From Bacillota bacterium (GTDB taxonomy: Bacteria; Bacillota; SHA-98; UBA4971): a stretch of DNA of 64,000 nucleotides. The first letter of the stretch is position 1, and every line of letters begins with the position of its first letter. A model generated the notes under the pieces. It saw only the letters and a list, made by a program, of their open reading frames with translations, did not search any database and had not been told where the DNA came from. The stretch is taken from NCBI GenBank assembly GCA_030024085.1, contig JASEJE010000004.1, positions 1 to 64,000 of the forward strand, read 5' to 3'. Made by a program: the position numbers and the translations under genes. Positions 43,492-52,740 of this stretch are shown one piece after another.

Positions 43492-44616
43492 ATGAGGATC
43501 GAGCCGTTCTCCATCGAGAGGTGGTTTGGCCGGTACGAGTTTACGGCCAGGTACAATATCGCCGAAAGCTGCGTGAAGCCATTTACCCTCTCTGAGCTTG
43601 CGGAACTCTGCGGAACCGACGTGCTGCACGCGGATGCGGCCCGCCCTGTGGGCCTGGGCTATACAGACAGCCGGGGCATCCCCGAGCTGCGCGAGGAAAT
43701 CGCCCGGCTCTATCCCGGCCGCGGCCCCGAAAACGTGCTCGTGACGACCGGGGCCATCGAGGCCAACTTCCTCGTGTTCGCCGCCCTGCTGGGCCCAGGC
43801 GACGTCGTCATCTCGGAGTTCCCGGCCTACCAGCAGCTTTACGAGGTCCCTCGTTCGCAGGGGGCCGAGGTCAAGCTGTGGCGCCTGGCGGCGGAGAAGG
43901 GATTCAGGCCCGACATCTCAGAGCTTGAAGGCTTTGTGACGCAGGGCGCAAGGATGATCGTGATCAATCACCCTCATAACCCGACCGGGGCGCCGATAGA
44001 TGCAGGTAGCATGGCTGCGGTATGCGAGATCGCCGAGCAACGCGGGGCAGTCCTTCTATCAGACGAGGTCTACCGAGGCCTGTCCCTTTCAGATGCCGTT
44101 GCATCTCCATCGGCCCAGAGGTTTTCCGACGACGCCGTGAGCGTGGGTAGCATGTCCAAGGCATACGGGCTATCCGGCCTTCGGATCGGGTGGATGGTCG
44201 GGCCTGAGGAGATAATCGAGAAATGCTGGGCGCTTCGCGACTATACGTCCATCTGTCCCGCTGGACCATCGCAACTCCTTGCCCTCGCGGCGCTTCGCGA
44301 CTCCGAGAAAGTGCTTGCCAGGAACCGGTCCATCGCGCGGAAGAACTTCGCCATCCTCGACGAGTGGGTGCGGACCAACTCGCACCTCGTGAGCTATGTC
44401 GCGCCGCGAGAGGGAGTCGTGGCGTTCGTGAAATACGCTGCCGACGCGCCGTCGTTTGAGGTGGCAACGGAACTCGTGACCCATGACGGCGTGCTGGTGG
44501 TGCCTGGCGCGTGTTTCGAGGTGGAGGGCTACTTCAGGATCGGGTTCGGCGGGGATACTGCCACGCTCGAGACCGGGCTGGACCTGCTGGCGAAGAGGCT
44601 TGCGGCCAGGATGTAA
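43492..44616 (+). CDS. PLP-dependent class I/II aminotransferase
   Basis: 374 residues, fold type I. The N-terminus MRIEPFSIERWFGRYEFTARYNIAESCVKPFTL and PLP-Lys region SVGSMSKAYGLSGLRIGW are clear, along with NHPHNPTG and SDEVYRG. It resembles capreomycidine-synthase/VioD-like aminotransferases and other uncharacterised class I members; substrate unknown. ATG 43492 follows AGAGGAGG. The gene lies 25 bases after atpC, so it may be read from the ATP synthase transcript. Confidence 0.85.
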   Translation: MRIEPFSIERWFGRYEFTARYNIAESCVKPFTLSELAELCGTDVLHADAARPVGLGYTDSRGIPELREEIARLYPGRGPENVLVTTGAIEANFLVFAALLGPGDVVISEFPAYQQLYEVPRSQGAEVKLWRLAAEKGFRPDISELEGFVTQGARMIVINHPHNPTGAPIDAGSMAAVCEIAEQRGAVLLSDEVYRGLSLSDAVASPSAQRFSDDAVSVGSMSKAYGLSGLRIGWMVGPEEIIEKCWALRDYTSICPAGPSQLLALAALRDSEKVLARNRSIARKNFAILDEWVRTNSHLVSYVAPREGVVAFVKYAADAPSFEVATELVTHDGVLVVPGACFEVEGYFRIGFGGDTATLETGLDLLAKRLAARM

Positions 44617-44644
44617 CCTGGTCGGCTGGAGGAACACACTTTCG

Positions 44645-44673
44645 TTGCTAGGACTAGGGTCTCAAGGTATAAT
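44645..44673 (+). promoter_or_regulatory. Sigma-A promoter for the dTMP-kinase-like gene
   Basis: TTGCTA (44645-44650), a 17-base spacer, TATAAT (44668-44673). The following 200 bases hold a decayed fragment of the repeat family (about 44760-44850: GCGCGCCGCAAGCGCGCCGTCC...CAGGCAACC). Confidence 0.75.
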
Positions 44674-44893
44674 ATAAGGGGCGCAAGTGTGGGTCCCCAA
44701 ATCCATGCCAGTCCGGCGATGAGTCTGGGGCCCGCGCAGGCACGACGAAGCGCTCCCGGTAGGCCAAGCGCTACATCCACAGCGGCGCGCCGCAAGCGCG
44801 CCGTCCCCCGGGGCGCCCCACAGGCAACCTCTGGTAGACTGGCACTGATCTTTGAACCCGCGCCCATACTCGAGGCGGGAAGAGGAGTCGCTG

Positions 44894-45646
44894 ATGGAGA
44901 AAGGCAAGTTCATAGTGATCGAAGGGATAGACGGGTCCGGGGTCACCACCGAGGCCGTGAAGCTGAAGGAATACGTGGCGACGAAGCTCAACCTTCCCGT
45001 CCACCTAACCAAGGAGCCCACAGACGGCCCGGTGGGAGGTCTCATCCGGACGATCCTCGCCAAAAGGGTTGGGGCGCCATCCCACAACGGGAAGTTCGAG
45101 AGCATCGACCCGAGGTGCCTGGCGCTCCTTTTCGCCGCAGACCGCCTGGACCACCTCGAGGTGGACATCCTGCCGAAGCTGGAGGGCGGCGTGGTGGTCA
45201 TCTGCGATCGGTATATCCTCTCGTCCCTCGCTTACCAGTCGCTCAATGTGGACAGGCGGTGGCTCGAACAGATAAATGCGAAGGCCATCACCCCCGACCT
45301 CACGATCTATCTCCAGGTCCCACCGCTGGTGGCGGAGCGCAGGCGCAACCAGGCACGGTGGCACGTGGAGCTGTATGAGGAGACCCCGAAACTCCAGAAG
45401 GTGGCCGAGAACTACGTCGAGGCCATCGATGAGCTGCGGCGGCGCGGGCAGAGGGTGGAGATCGTGGATGGTAACAGACCCATGCGCGAGGTGCAGCGCG
45501 ACATCATAGCCGCTGTAAAGCCGATCCTCACCACCAGGGCGGGATCGGGGCGCAAGAGACCGAAACCGCCTGCAGGGGAGCCCCGGCTGAACATGGTGTT
45601 TCCCAGCGACAACCAGTCCGAGGAGAAGGAGGCCCTGGCCCCATGA
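44894..45646 (+). CDS. dTMP-kinase-like protein with a variant P-loop
   Basis: 250 residues, thymidylate kinase fold: VIEGIDGSGVTTEAVKLKEYV, KEPTDGPVGGLIRTIL, and VVICDRYILSSLAYQSLNVD (the DRY/DR motif). In Tmk the P-loop is GxDGxGKT/S; here the Lys position is Val (GTC codon clear in the sequence). Either the protein uses other residues or it is not a normal kinase. ATG 44894 chosen with GAGGAG upstream. Residues about 210-250 are a Pro/Lys-rich tail. It overlaps the next gene by 4 bases. Confidence 0.78.
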   Translation: MEKGKFIVIEGIDGSGVTTEAVKLKEYVATKLNLPVHLTKEPTDGPVGGLIRTILAKRVGAPSHNGKFESIDPRCLALLFAADRLDHLEVDILPKLEGGVVVICDRYILSSLAYQSLNVDRRWLEQINAKAITPDLTIYLQVPPLVAERRRNQARWHVELYEETPKLQKVAENYVEAIDELRRRGQRVEIVDGNRPMREVQRDIIAAVKPILTTRAGSGRKRPKPPAGEPRLNMVFPSDNQSEEKEALAP

Positions 45647-45948
45647 TTGGGTTTCACCACGAGAAGATCGAGGTGGCACGTTCCGAGGACACCCTGGACC
45701 CGGTCAGCCTGAAATGGAAGGACAGGGAGTATAAGATAACGGAGATCAAGAAGGTCTGGCAAGAGGCTGCGTTTGCGGCGCCCGCGTCGGGTCGAGGGGG
45801 CCGGTCGAAGAGCTGGTGGGACCAGCACGGCAGGAAATTCTACCGCCTTACCATCGATAGCGGACAGGTTCTCGACGTATACTTCGATCCCAGGAAGGAA
45901 GAGTGGTACCTGAGCAAGAGCTGGGGTCGGCCAGGCGAGGAGACGTAG
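45643..45948 (+). CDS. Small hypothetical protein (DUF6504-like)
   Basis: 101 residues: KIEVARSEDTLDPVSLKWKDREYKITEIKKVWQE and KFYRLTIDSGQVLDVYFDPRKEEWYLSKSWG resemble the two-strand-rich DUF6504-type proteins, but this is by eye and weak. Start overlaps the dTMP-kinase-like gene (ATGA) and its stop is 2 bases before the MFS start, so it is part of that operon. Confidence 0.6.
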   Translation: MIGFHHEKIEVARSEDTLDPVSLKWKDREYKITEIKKVWQEAAFAAPASGRGGRSKSWWDQHGRKFYRLTIDSGQVLDVYFDPRKEEWYLSKSWGRPGEET

Positions 45949-45950
45949 GT

Positions 45951-47447
45951 GTGCGCGGCGCCGTAATCTCGTACGCCGATAAGGTGCGCTCCTTTTCAAC
46001 GAACGCGAGACTGTTCCTTCTTAGCACGGCGCTGGGTTCGCTACAATCAGGCATCCTCCAGGTTGTCCTGGCGCTCTACGTCGTCGCCCTGGACCACGGC
46101 CGCGACTTCCTGGGCGTCATGACGGGCCTCGGCGCCCTTGTCACAGGCATTGTGAGCCTTCCGGCCGCAGCGGTCGCGCGAGCAACCGGCCATCGGAAGG
46201 CTCTTCTCGTCGGCACGGCCATCGCTGCATCCGGGGCACTTGGCATCTCACTCTCGTCGGCACGGACCTGGCTTCTTCTCTTCCAGGGGATCCTCGGGGC
46301 CGGCACCGCCTTCATCTTCGTCAATACTCCGCCCTTCCTCGCTGAGAACAGCAGCGACACGGAGAGAACCTACCTCTTCAGCGTCAACAGCACGATGCTT
46401 CTTGCGGTGGCGGTGGTGGGGAATTTCCTCGGCGGAACGCTCCCGAACGTTTTCGGCCTGGCCGTGCCGGGCTGGGCTTCATCGTCGCCTGCGGCTTTCC
46501 GGGCCGCCATGCTGGTGGGAGTGGCTTTCATCGCGGCATCCGCACTTCCCTTGCTGTCGATGAGGGAGGCGCAGCAGCAGGGTGGCGGGGCTGCGAGCGA
46601 GGGTCCGGCCCTTGCGGGAAAGTGGTCGCCGGGGCGCGTGTCCGGTGCTGACTGCTCCGGAGGGTCCGAGGGTGTGGGCTGTCGCTCTGCACGGGGCGCG
46701 CGGAGCGGTCGCCACCGACTGCGCCTGATGGGGCAGTTCGTTACGACGTCAGCCATCATGTCGCTCGGGGCGGGGATGATGGTGCCGTTTCTGTCCGTGT
46801 TTCTCGCGGACAAAGGGGCAAGCTCTTCGTTCATAGGAGCCGTCTTCGCAGGCTCGATGGTCATGACGATGCTCGGAACGGTTGTCGCTCCTGCGCTGGC
46901 CGAGCGCTGGGGGAAGGTGAAGACCGTCGCGCTCACCCAGATCGCGTCGACGCCGTTTCTCGTGGCGATGGCGCTCTCCGGGAACCTCCTGCTTGCCGTC
47001 CCTGCCATGCTGGTCCGGTCCGCTCTCATGAATATGTCCGGGCCGGTGGACGGAAGCTTCAGCATGGAGGCGGTGGACGCGAGGGACCGTGCCGTGCTGA
47101 GCAGCCTTCGCGGCATGTCCTGGAACCTTGCCTGGGCAGGGGGGAGCGTGCTCGGAGGAATCATGATCGAACGGTCGGGATACGCTGCGCCTTTCCTGGT
47201 AACGGCAATCTTGTATCTTGCATCTGCCCTCCTGTACGTGCTATTCTTTTCTAAACTGGATTCGCGCCACAGCGGCCGAAGCGGCCAAGCCAGCCAAAGC
47301 CCCCAGAGGGGCCAGAGCGGCCGGAGGGGCCCAAGCGGCCCGAGCGGCTCGAGCGACCATACCGGCCATACTGGTCGCGCTGGCTACACCGGCCATGCCG
47401 GGGCGGCACCACGTGGGAGGAGAAGCGAGTGGGTACGGAGCCAATGA
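45951..47447 (+). CDS. MFS transporter with a Gly-X-Y-rich tail
   Basis: 498 residues. Twelve membrane segments in two halves (for example LFLLSTALGSLQSGILQVVLALYVVALD; MSLGAGMMVPFLSVFLADKGASSSFIGAVFAG) with a central cytoplasmic loop rich in Gly/Ala/Ser. Substrate not deducible. The last 60 residues (GRSGQASQSPQRGQSGRRGPSGPSGSS...GHTGRAGYTGHAG) are a Gly-X-Y repeat-like, probably cytoplasmic tail encoded by imperfect repeats. GTG 45951 with GAGGAG upstream. It overlaps the ABC ATPase gene by 19 bases. Confidence 0.82.
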   Translation: MRGAVISYADKVRSFSTNARLFLLSTALGSLQSGILQVVLALYVVALDHGRDFLGVMTGLGALVTGIVSLPAAAVARATGHRKALLVGTAIAASGALGISLSSARTWLLLFQGILGAGTAFIFVNTPPFLAENSSDTERTYLFSVNSTMLLAVAVVGNFLGGTLPNVFGLAVPGWASSSPAAFRAAMLVGVAFIAASALPLLSMREAQQQGGGAASEGPALAGKWSPGRVSGADCSGGSEGVGCRSARGARSGRHRLRLMGQFVTTSAIMSLGAGMMVPFLSVFLADKGASSSFIGAVFAGSMVMTMLGTVVAPALAERWGKVKTVALTQIASTPFLVAMALSGNLLLAVPAMLVRSALMNMSGPVDGSFSMEAVDARDRAVLSSLRGMSWNLAWAGGSVLGGIMIERSGYAAPFLVTAILYLASALLYVLFFSKLDSRHSGRSGQASQSPQRGQSGRRGPSGPSGSSDHTGHTGRAGYTGHAGAAPRGRRSEWVRSQ

Positions 47448-48166
47448 TCAAGGTGGTCGGGCTGAACAAACACTTCGGCCGACTGCACGTGCTGCGGGAC
47501 GTGAATTTCGAGGTGGCGAAGGGAGAGGTCGTGGTTATCCTGGGCCGCAGCGGCTCAGGGAAGAGCACGCTCCTTCGGTGTCTCAACTACCTCGAACCTC
47601 CGGATAGCGGGGAGATATGGATCGATGGGCAGCGCGTGGACCCGCGCAGGACCAACCTGCAGGCGCTCCGCGAGGAGATGGGGTTCGTCTTCCAGCACTT
47701 CAACCTCTTTCCGCACCTCACGGCCCTCGATAACGTCACGCTCGCGCTTCGCGTCGTGAAGAAGATGCCGGAGGCTCACGCCCGCGAGATCGGCATGGGG
47801 ACGCTCGGGAAAGTCGGGCTTGCTGCCAAAGCCGACGCCTATCCGGACCAACTCTCCGGAGGGCAGCAGCAACGCGTGGCGATAGCGCGGTCCATGGCAA
47901 TGAACCCCAAGGTAATGCTGTTCGACGAGCCCACGTCGGCCCTCGACCCCGAGCTCATCGGCGAGGTGCTTGCGGCCATGGAGGACCTGGCAAGGGCGGG
48001 CATGACCATGATCGTGGTGACCCACGAGATGGGATTCGCGCGGCGCGTGGCGCAGCGCGCACTCTTCATGCACGAAGGGTGCTTCATAGAAGCGGGAACA
48101 CCTGCCGAGTTGTTCGAGAACCCGAAGACTCCTGAGGCGAGGACGTTCATCAGCTCCATCCTTTGA
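47429..48166 (+). CDS. Amino-acid-type ABC transporter ATPase, orphan
   Basis: 245 residues: Walker A GRSGSGKSTLLRCLNYLE, Q-loop FVFQHFNLFPHLT, signature LSGGQQQRVAIARSMAMNPKV, Walker B MLFDEPTSALDPELIGEVL and the H loop VTHEMGFARRVA. It resembles GlnQ/HisP-type ATPases for polar amino acid import. No permease or binding-protein gene is adjacent, so its partner is elsewhere or absent. Start GTG 47429 overlaps the MFS gene. Confidence 0.9.
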   Translation: MGTEPMIKVVGLNKHFGRLHVLRDVNFEVAKGEVVVILGRSGSGKSTLLRCLNYLEPPDSGEIWIDGQRVDPRRTNLQALREEMGFVFQHFNLFPHLTALDNVTLALRVVKKMPEAHAREIGMGTLGKVGLAAKADAYPDQLSGGQQQRVAIARSMAMNPKVMLFDEPTSALDPELIGEVLAAMEDLARAGMTMIVVTHEMGFARRVAQRALFMHEGCFIEAGTPAELFENPKTPEARTFISSIL

Positions 48167-48307
48167 TCTCCGGTCATCTCCAGTGACCTCCGATGGTCTC
48201 CGGGGGTATCTTCTCCTCGAGGCCGGACGGCTCTGCATTGCGGGGAGGATGCCTCGGCGTGGCGCCCCGCCACATCGTAGCACCGATAGTCGAGGGAGGT
48301 TGTTGCG

Positions 48308-49354
48308 GTGCAGGAAGCCATCAACCTTATGAGCGACACAGTCACCCTTCCAACCCCGGACATGTTGCACGCCATGACGACGGCGCCCCTCGGCGACGAC
48401 GTGACACGCGAGGATCCGACAGTCAACCGCCTCGAGGCGCTGGCGGCCGAGCGGCTTGGCAAGGAGGCGGGCCTTTTCGTGGCGAGCGGCACCATGGGCA
48501 ACCTCGTCGCCGTGCTCGCCCACACCCAGCGCGGCGATGAGGTCATCATGGAGTCCGAGTGCCACATGTATTACTACGAGGTAGGGGGCCTGGCAGCGGT
48601 CGCCGGCGTCATGCCAAGACTGGTTCCGGGCAGGCACGGCATACTCGATCCCGATGACGTGGCCCGCGCGATAAGAGGTGCGAACATTCACTACCCGACG
48701 CCGCGTCTCGTCGCGGTGGAGAACACCCACAACCGCGGGGGCGGCACAGTCACCCCCATCAACGTCATGACCGCCATCTGCAACATCGCGCGGTCCAGGG
48801 GCCTCGCCACCCACCTCGATGGCGCCAGGATCTTCAACGCCGCCATCGCCCTTGGCGTGGATGCACGGGAGATCGCCCGGCCGTTCGATTCTGTCATGCT
48901 CTGCCTGTCGAAGGGGCCTTCGGCGCCGGTTGGCTCGGTGCTCGTGGGGAGTCGCGACTTCATCGAGCGGGCCAGGAAGTGCCGCAAGCTGGTGGGAGGC
49001 GGCATGCGTCAGGCGGGCGTGATTGCGGCGGCGGGGATAGTCGCGCTCGAGAAGATGGTGGACCGGCTCCGGGAGGACCATGAGAACGCCCGCCTGCTGG
49101 GGGAGGGCCTTGCGGATATCCCCGGGATCGCCGTCGACCTGGAGACAGTCCAGACCAACATGGTTTACGTCGACGTGGCCGGCCTCGGAATGGATACCCA
49201 GTCCTTCCTGCGGGAACTCGCCGCGCGTAACGTCAGGGCGTCCGAGCGCCCGCCCACAGCGGTGAGGATGGTCACGCACAGGCATATTTCCCGGGAAAAC
49301 GTCCTCTACGTGCTCGGTGCCGTCAGGGAGATCGCGATGGCCGCATCGAGATAG
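48308..49354 (+). CDS. ltaE: Low-specificity L-threonine aldolase
   Basis: 348 residues. PLP enzyme that cleaves threonine/allo-threonine to glycine and acetaldehyde. Family motifs: LMSDTVTLPTPDMLHAM, GDDVTREDPTVNRLEALAAERLGKEAGLFVASGTMGN, HLDGARIFNAAIALG and the Lys site CLSKGPSAPVGSVLVG. GTG start preceded by GGAGG. The glycine it makes may connect to the glycine cleavage genes further on, an inference from pathway only. An ATTTCCCGGGAAAA sequence (one mismatch to the Noc site) lies at 49286. Confidence 0.93.
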   Translation: MQEAINLMSDTVTLPTPDMLHAMTTAPLGDDVTREDPTVNRLEALAAERLGKEAGLFVASGTMGNLVAVLAHTQRGDEVIMESECHMYYYEVGGLAAVAGVMPRLVPGRHGILDPDDVARAIRGANIHYPTPRLVAVENTHNRGGGTVTPINVMTAICNIARSRGLATHLDGARIFNAAIALGVDAREIARPFDSVMLCLSKGPSAPVGSVLVGSRDFIERARKCRKLVGGGMRQAGVIAAAGIVALEKMVDRLREDHENARLLGEGLADIPGIAVDLETVQTNMVYVDVAGLGMDTQSFLRELAARNVRASERPPTAVRMVTHRHISRENVLYVLGAVREIAMAASR

Positions 49355-49366
49355 ACGTGCATCAAC

Positions 49367-49416
49367 CTGCGCCACCGGCCCGCGCTTCGTTCGTGGGCCG
49401 GCGCAGCCCTTTTGGG
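49367..49416 (+). terminator. Likely terminator after ltaE
   Basis: Long GC-rich hairpin CTGCGCC...GGCGCAG with a bulge, followed by CCCTTTTGG. The rest of the gap to proS (49417-49766) holds no recognised gene. Confidence 0.55.
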
Positions 49417-49766
49417 CCTACAGCGAGACTTCGCCAACTCCCCTCACAACATCTGCTGTAGCACCTCTTGTCTGCGTGAGGCGTCCGCATCCTTGACCAG
49501 GCTCCCGAATATCATGTCGCTAAGGAGAGGTGTCGTTCAAAGGCACTGTGCATGGAGCTGAGACCTCTGTCAGCCCGATCACGCGGGCCCATACCTCCTT
49601 GCAATGGCGAAGGCGGCCATACAGGCCAGGTGAGCTCCCTGGAGGACATGACGCCCCATGGGGACCGGCCACCGACCGGTCTTCCCTGGGGCTTCGTACT
49701 CTCTGGATGGATCACCCGGGCACGCTGTTGCCAAGCAGCAGTGATACCCTGTCGCAGTGCCGGGCC

Positions 49767-51224
49767 TCAATAGGCCTTCGCAAGGTAGACCCAGAGGTTC
49801 GACCTGGACCCGCACCTGATGCAGGCTCCCGGGCGTGGCGATTCAGCGAGGGGAATGCACCTGATGGTGGCGCCCGTCTCCTCTTTGATCACGGCTTCAC
49901 ATCCTTGGTTCCCGCACCAGGGAGCATATACGAACCCTCGCTTCGTCTCCATGACGGCCTTGAACTCGTCGTAGTCTGAGACCCGGTGGGTGTTCTCGTC
50001 CATGAACCGCTTCGCCCTCGAGTAAAGGCCGTCCTGGACCGCCTTGAGGAGATCTCGCACTGCCTGCTCGAGGCCGTCCATGGACGCCGTGGTCTTCTCG
50101 CCGGTATCGCGCCTCACGAGTACCACGTGTCCAGCCTTGATGTCGCGCGGCCCGACTTCGAGCCTCACCGGAACCCCTTTCAGTTCCCACTCGTTGAACT
50201 TCCAGCCGGGTGAGTACTCCTCGCGCGCGTCGAGATCGACGCGCGAGACCTTCGTGAGGCGCGCCTGGATATCGCGGGCTACGGCCAGCACCGTCTCGCG
50301 CGCCGCAGGAGGCATGATGGGCACGATCACCACCTGCGTGGGCGCCACGCGCGGCGGGAGGGCGAGGCCCCGCTCGTCTCCGTGGACCATGATGATTCCC
50401 CCGATGAGGCGGGTGGACACCCCCCACGAGGTCTGCCACACGTGCCTGAGCTCATCGTCCTGGTCCAGGAAAGTGATGTCGAAGACCTTCGCGAAGTTCT
50501 GGCCGAGGTTGTGAGAAGTGCCTGCCTGGAGCGCACGGCCGTCGGTCATGAGCGCCTCGACTGAGTACGTGCGCACCGCGCCTGCGAACTTCTCCTTCTC
50601 GGTCTTTCTGCCTGCGATCACCGGGATGGCAAGGTCCTCAGTAAGGAAGCTGCGATAGACCTCCAGCATCCTGAGGGTCTCCTCCTCGGCCTCCTCGGCT
50701 GTGCGGTGGCACGTGTGGCCTTCCTGCCAGAGGAATTCCGATGTCCTCAGGAAGAGCCGGGTGGTCTTCTCCCACCTGACCACGTTCGCCCACTGGTTGA
50801 TCAACACGGGCAGATCGCGCCAGGACTTGATCCACTTGGAGTACATGTACCCGATGACCGTCTCCGACGTCGGCCTGACGACCAGTGGCTCGGCGAGATC
50901 CTCGCTGCCCGCGCGGGTCACCCAGGCGACCTCTGGCGCGAAGCCCTCCACGTGCTGCGCCTCGCGGCGCAGAAAGCTCTCGGGGATGAAGAGCGGAAAG
51001 TAGGCGTTCCTGTGCCCCGTCGCCTTGATGCGGGCGTCGAGGTGGGCCTGCATGTTCTCCCAGAGCCCGTACCCGTACGGCCGTATGACCATGCAGCCGC
51101 GCACGGGGGCGTAGTCCGCAAGCTCGCTCTTGAGGATGACATCAGTGTACCATTGCGAGAAATCCTCCGCCTTCGAAGCTATGTGCTCAACGAAACCTTC
51201 CTGACCATCCACCTTCTCCGCCAT
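49767..51224 (-). CDS. proS: Prolyl-tRNA synthetase (ProS type, with zinc C-terminal domain)
   Basis: 485 residues, archaeal/eukaryal-type class II ProRS. Motif 2 region QWANVVRWEKTTRLFLRTSEFLWQEGHTCH, motif 3 region GGIIMVHGDERGLALPPRVAP and TSHNLGQNFAKVFDI are present; the C-terminal zinc-type domain (GFVYAPWCGNQGCEAVI, CIRCGSRSNLWVYLAKAY, ending in Tyr) is diagnostic of this type. Charges tRNA-Pro. A T-box leader lies upstream on the same strand but about 750 bases away. ATG 51224 has GGAGGTG about 20 bases upstream, so the start is not strongly marked. Confidence 0.95.
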   Translation of the reverse strand: MAEKVDGQEGFVEHIASKAEDFSQWYTDVILKSELADYAPVRGCMVIRPYGYGLWENMQAHLDARIKATGHRNAYFPLFIPESFLRREAQHVEGFAPEVAWVTRAGSEDLAEPLVVRPTSETVIGYMYSKWIKSWRDLPVLINQWANVVRWEKTTRLFLRTSEFLWQEGHTCHRTAEEAEEETLRMLEVYRSFLTEDLAIPVIAGRKTEKEKFAGAVRTYSVEALMTDGRALQAGTSHNLGQNFAKVFDITFLDQDDELRHVWQTSWGVSTRLIGGIIMVHGDERGLALPPRVAPTQVVIVPIMPPAARETVLAVARDIQARLTKVSRVDLDAREEYSPGWKFNEWELKGVPVRLEVGPRDIKAGHVVLVRRDTGEKTTASMDGLEQAVRDLLKAVQDGLYSRAKRFMDENTHRVSDYDEFKAVMETKRGFVYAPWCGNQGCEAVIKEETGATIRCIPLAESPRPGACIRCGSRSNLWVYLAKAY

Positions 51225-51412
51225 TCGTGTCGGCGCCCGCTGACACCTCCAGCTCCATTCAGGGCGGTCTTCTCAACCCAGACATCGTATCCCTGGAAGC
51301 ACCGAAGGAACCGGGCGCCACTCCCCCTCCTTATAGCGTGATTGTATATGGTGTATCCACTCGCGCGCTGCGAGTCCATGGCCCTTCACAAGCAGGATCT
51401 CAAGAATGCCGC

Positions 51413-51606
51413 TAAGTGAGGATTCGTTAGTTCCCCCGTTTTCGCGCGGCTGTTTGGTTGCCGGTGTTGCACTCGGGGACGGCGCCCCAGGCGTGGCGCG
51501 CTTCGCCAAAATCCCGCCCGTCTTGCCAGTGGCGGGATTCTGACACCCCTCGTGCAATCACCGGCAACCCCTTGCAAAGCCGACGAGCATTTCTGTATCC
51601 TCATCT
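51413..51606 (-). repeat. MITE-like element E9 (A-like, diverged)
   Basis: Left end TAAGTGAGGATTCG, core GGTTGCCGGTGTTGCACTCGGGGACGGCGCCCC and CAAAATCCCGCC/GGCGGGATTCTG inner stem, right CACCGGCAACCCC and a decayed right end TCATCTGG. It lies between the proS start and its T-box, in the proS leader. Confidence 0.8.
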
Positions 51607-51970
51607 GGAAGGCGCAAGGACGATCTTCCAGCGTGCTTCCTGCCGGATGCGTGTCCCGTAGTGGCGCCGGCAAGGCCAGTGCCAGTAACGGCAGCAGAGA
51701 CGGCTGCTGTCCCATCCGTCCATCCCTGTCCGCCTCCGTTCGCCCCTGTTCGACCTCCTTCGCTTCCGTTCGACTGCCTTGCCCCGCATCCCGCAACAAT
51801 GCAAAGCCCGATTTCCAGCGGTAACCTTGTTGCAGCACCTACCGCAGGGAGGCGCGCATGCCGGTCTGTCCCCGTACGCGTGCCGGCAGCATGCCGCCTC
51901 GACGCGCAGCGGTTCTTCGGCCTGGCCCAGCCCAGCCCAGCCCGGCCCAGCCCCTTGCTGGCTTACCCCG
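51607..51970. other. Leader part between E9 and the T-box terminator
   Basis: No recognised gene. A CCCAG-repeat run (CCTGGCCCAGCCCAGCCCAGCC) lies at 51918-51945. ORFs listed here lack features. Confidence 0.4.
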
Positions 51971-51975
51971 AAAGA

Positions 51976-52320
51976 AAAGGCCTTCGTCCCCTATGAGGAC
52001 GAAGGCCTTGACCTCCGTGGTACCACCCCGCTTGGCGTCGCGCCGACCAACCGCCCGTCCGTCCGACTGTGGCAGGCCTGGCAGCGGCAGCGCAACTGCC
52101 CGCTCGTCCCTGCACCGGGCGCCTGCTGGGGCGCGGCGGCGCAGGCTCCCTTTAACGGCGGGAACCCGTCGAACTCATCGTTCGCAGCTCCGGGGTGGGA
52201 TGCCGTCGAGCCCGTGCGGCAGGCCTTGCAGCCGTGAGCCTGCTCTCTAGGCGCCGTGGTTCGCGGCGGCCCCCTCATGGCCTGATTTGGGCCGGATTCA
52301 GATGCCTCAACTATAGCATA
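51976..52320 (-). promoter_or_regulatory. T-box riboswitch leader
   Basis: On the minus strand, GCGGGGTGGTACCACGG is the T-box sequence that pairs with the tRNA acceptor end; it is followed by a terminator hairpin AAGGCCTTCGTCC/GGACGAAGGCCTT (plus 51977-52009) with TTTTCTTT. Upstream lie a stem I-like region with GGCTGCAAGGCC and CCGTTA. The specifier codon was not assigned with certainty (a CCC lies in GGTTCCCGCCG). Downstream is proS, so a proline-tRNA sensor is inferred. Confidence 0.88.
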
Positions 52321-52373
52321 TCCGGCGTCGGAAGGCAACACACGCCTCGCCGCACTGCCTCGCCACACACGCC

Positions 52374-52532
52374 TCACCGCACAACGAGCCGGCGGCCGGA
52401 GCCTTTTGAGTCCAGCAGGTGGCCGGTGACCAGCCACCACCTTTTCTTGAGGAAGAAGGTAACCAGGGCGAGGTTGTAGAAATGGTAGCCCCAGATCCGT
52501 GAGCTCCAGGGGAGCTTCATGCGAGGCTTCAT
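52374..52532 (-). CDS. Possible small membrane-type protein (52 residues)
   Basis: MKPRMKLPWSSRIWGYHFYNLALVTFFLKKRWWLVTGHLLDSKGSGRRLVVR. It contains one hydrophobic aromatic stretch and basic ends. No family recognised and no strong ribosome-binding site before the ATG at 52532 or 52520; it may be chance. Codon and start evidence is weak. Confidence 0.3.
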   Translation of the reverse strand: MKPRMKLPWSSRIWGYHFYNLALVTFFLKKRWWLVTGHLLDSKGSGRRLVVR

Positions 52533-52740
52533 GCCCAGGCGCGTGGCGCCTTCATGAGATCGGACCGCCCCGCGGGACACCCCGCGCACTTTCGCACCGC
52601 AGCCTCCTTCACACGGCCGGCCCGGGACACCGCGCCAGGAGTCCAGGACCGCCAACCGGTCGTGCCGGAACTCTCCGGGGATTGCGCGGCTGGAAGATCA
52701 GACAGGCACGTTATGAGCAGATTAGGAGACGGGCCAACGA

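Noticed and set aside
47555-49375. 606-residue minus-strand ORF opposite the ABC ATPase and ltaE
   Set aside because: Shadow of two real genes; no start signal or family features.
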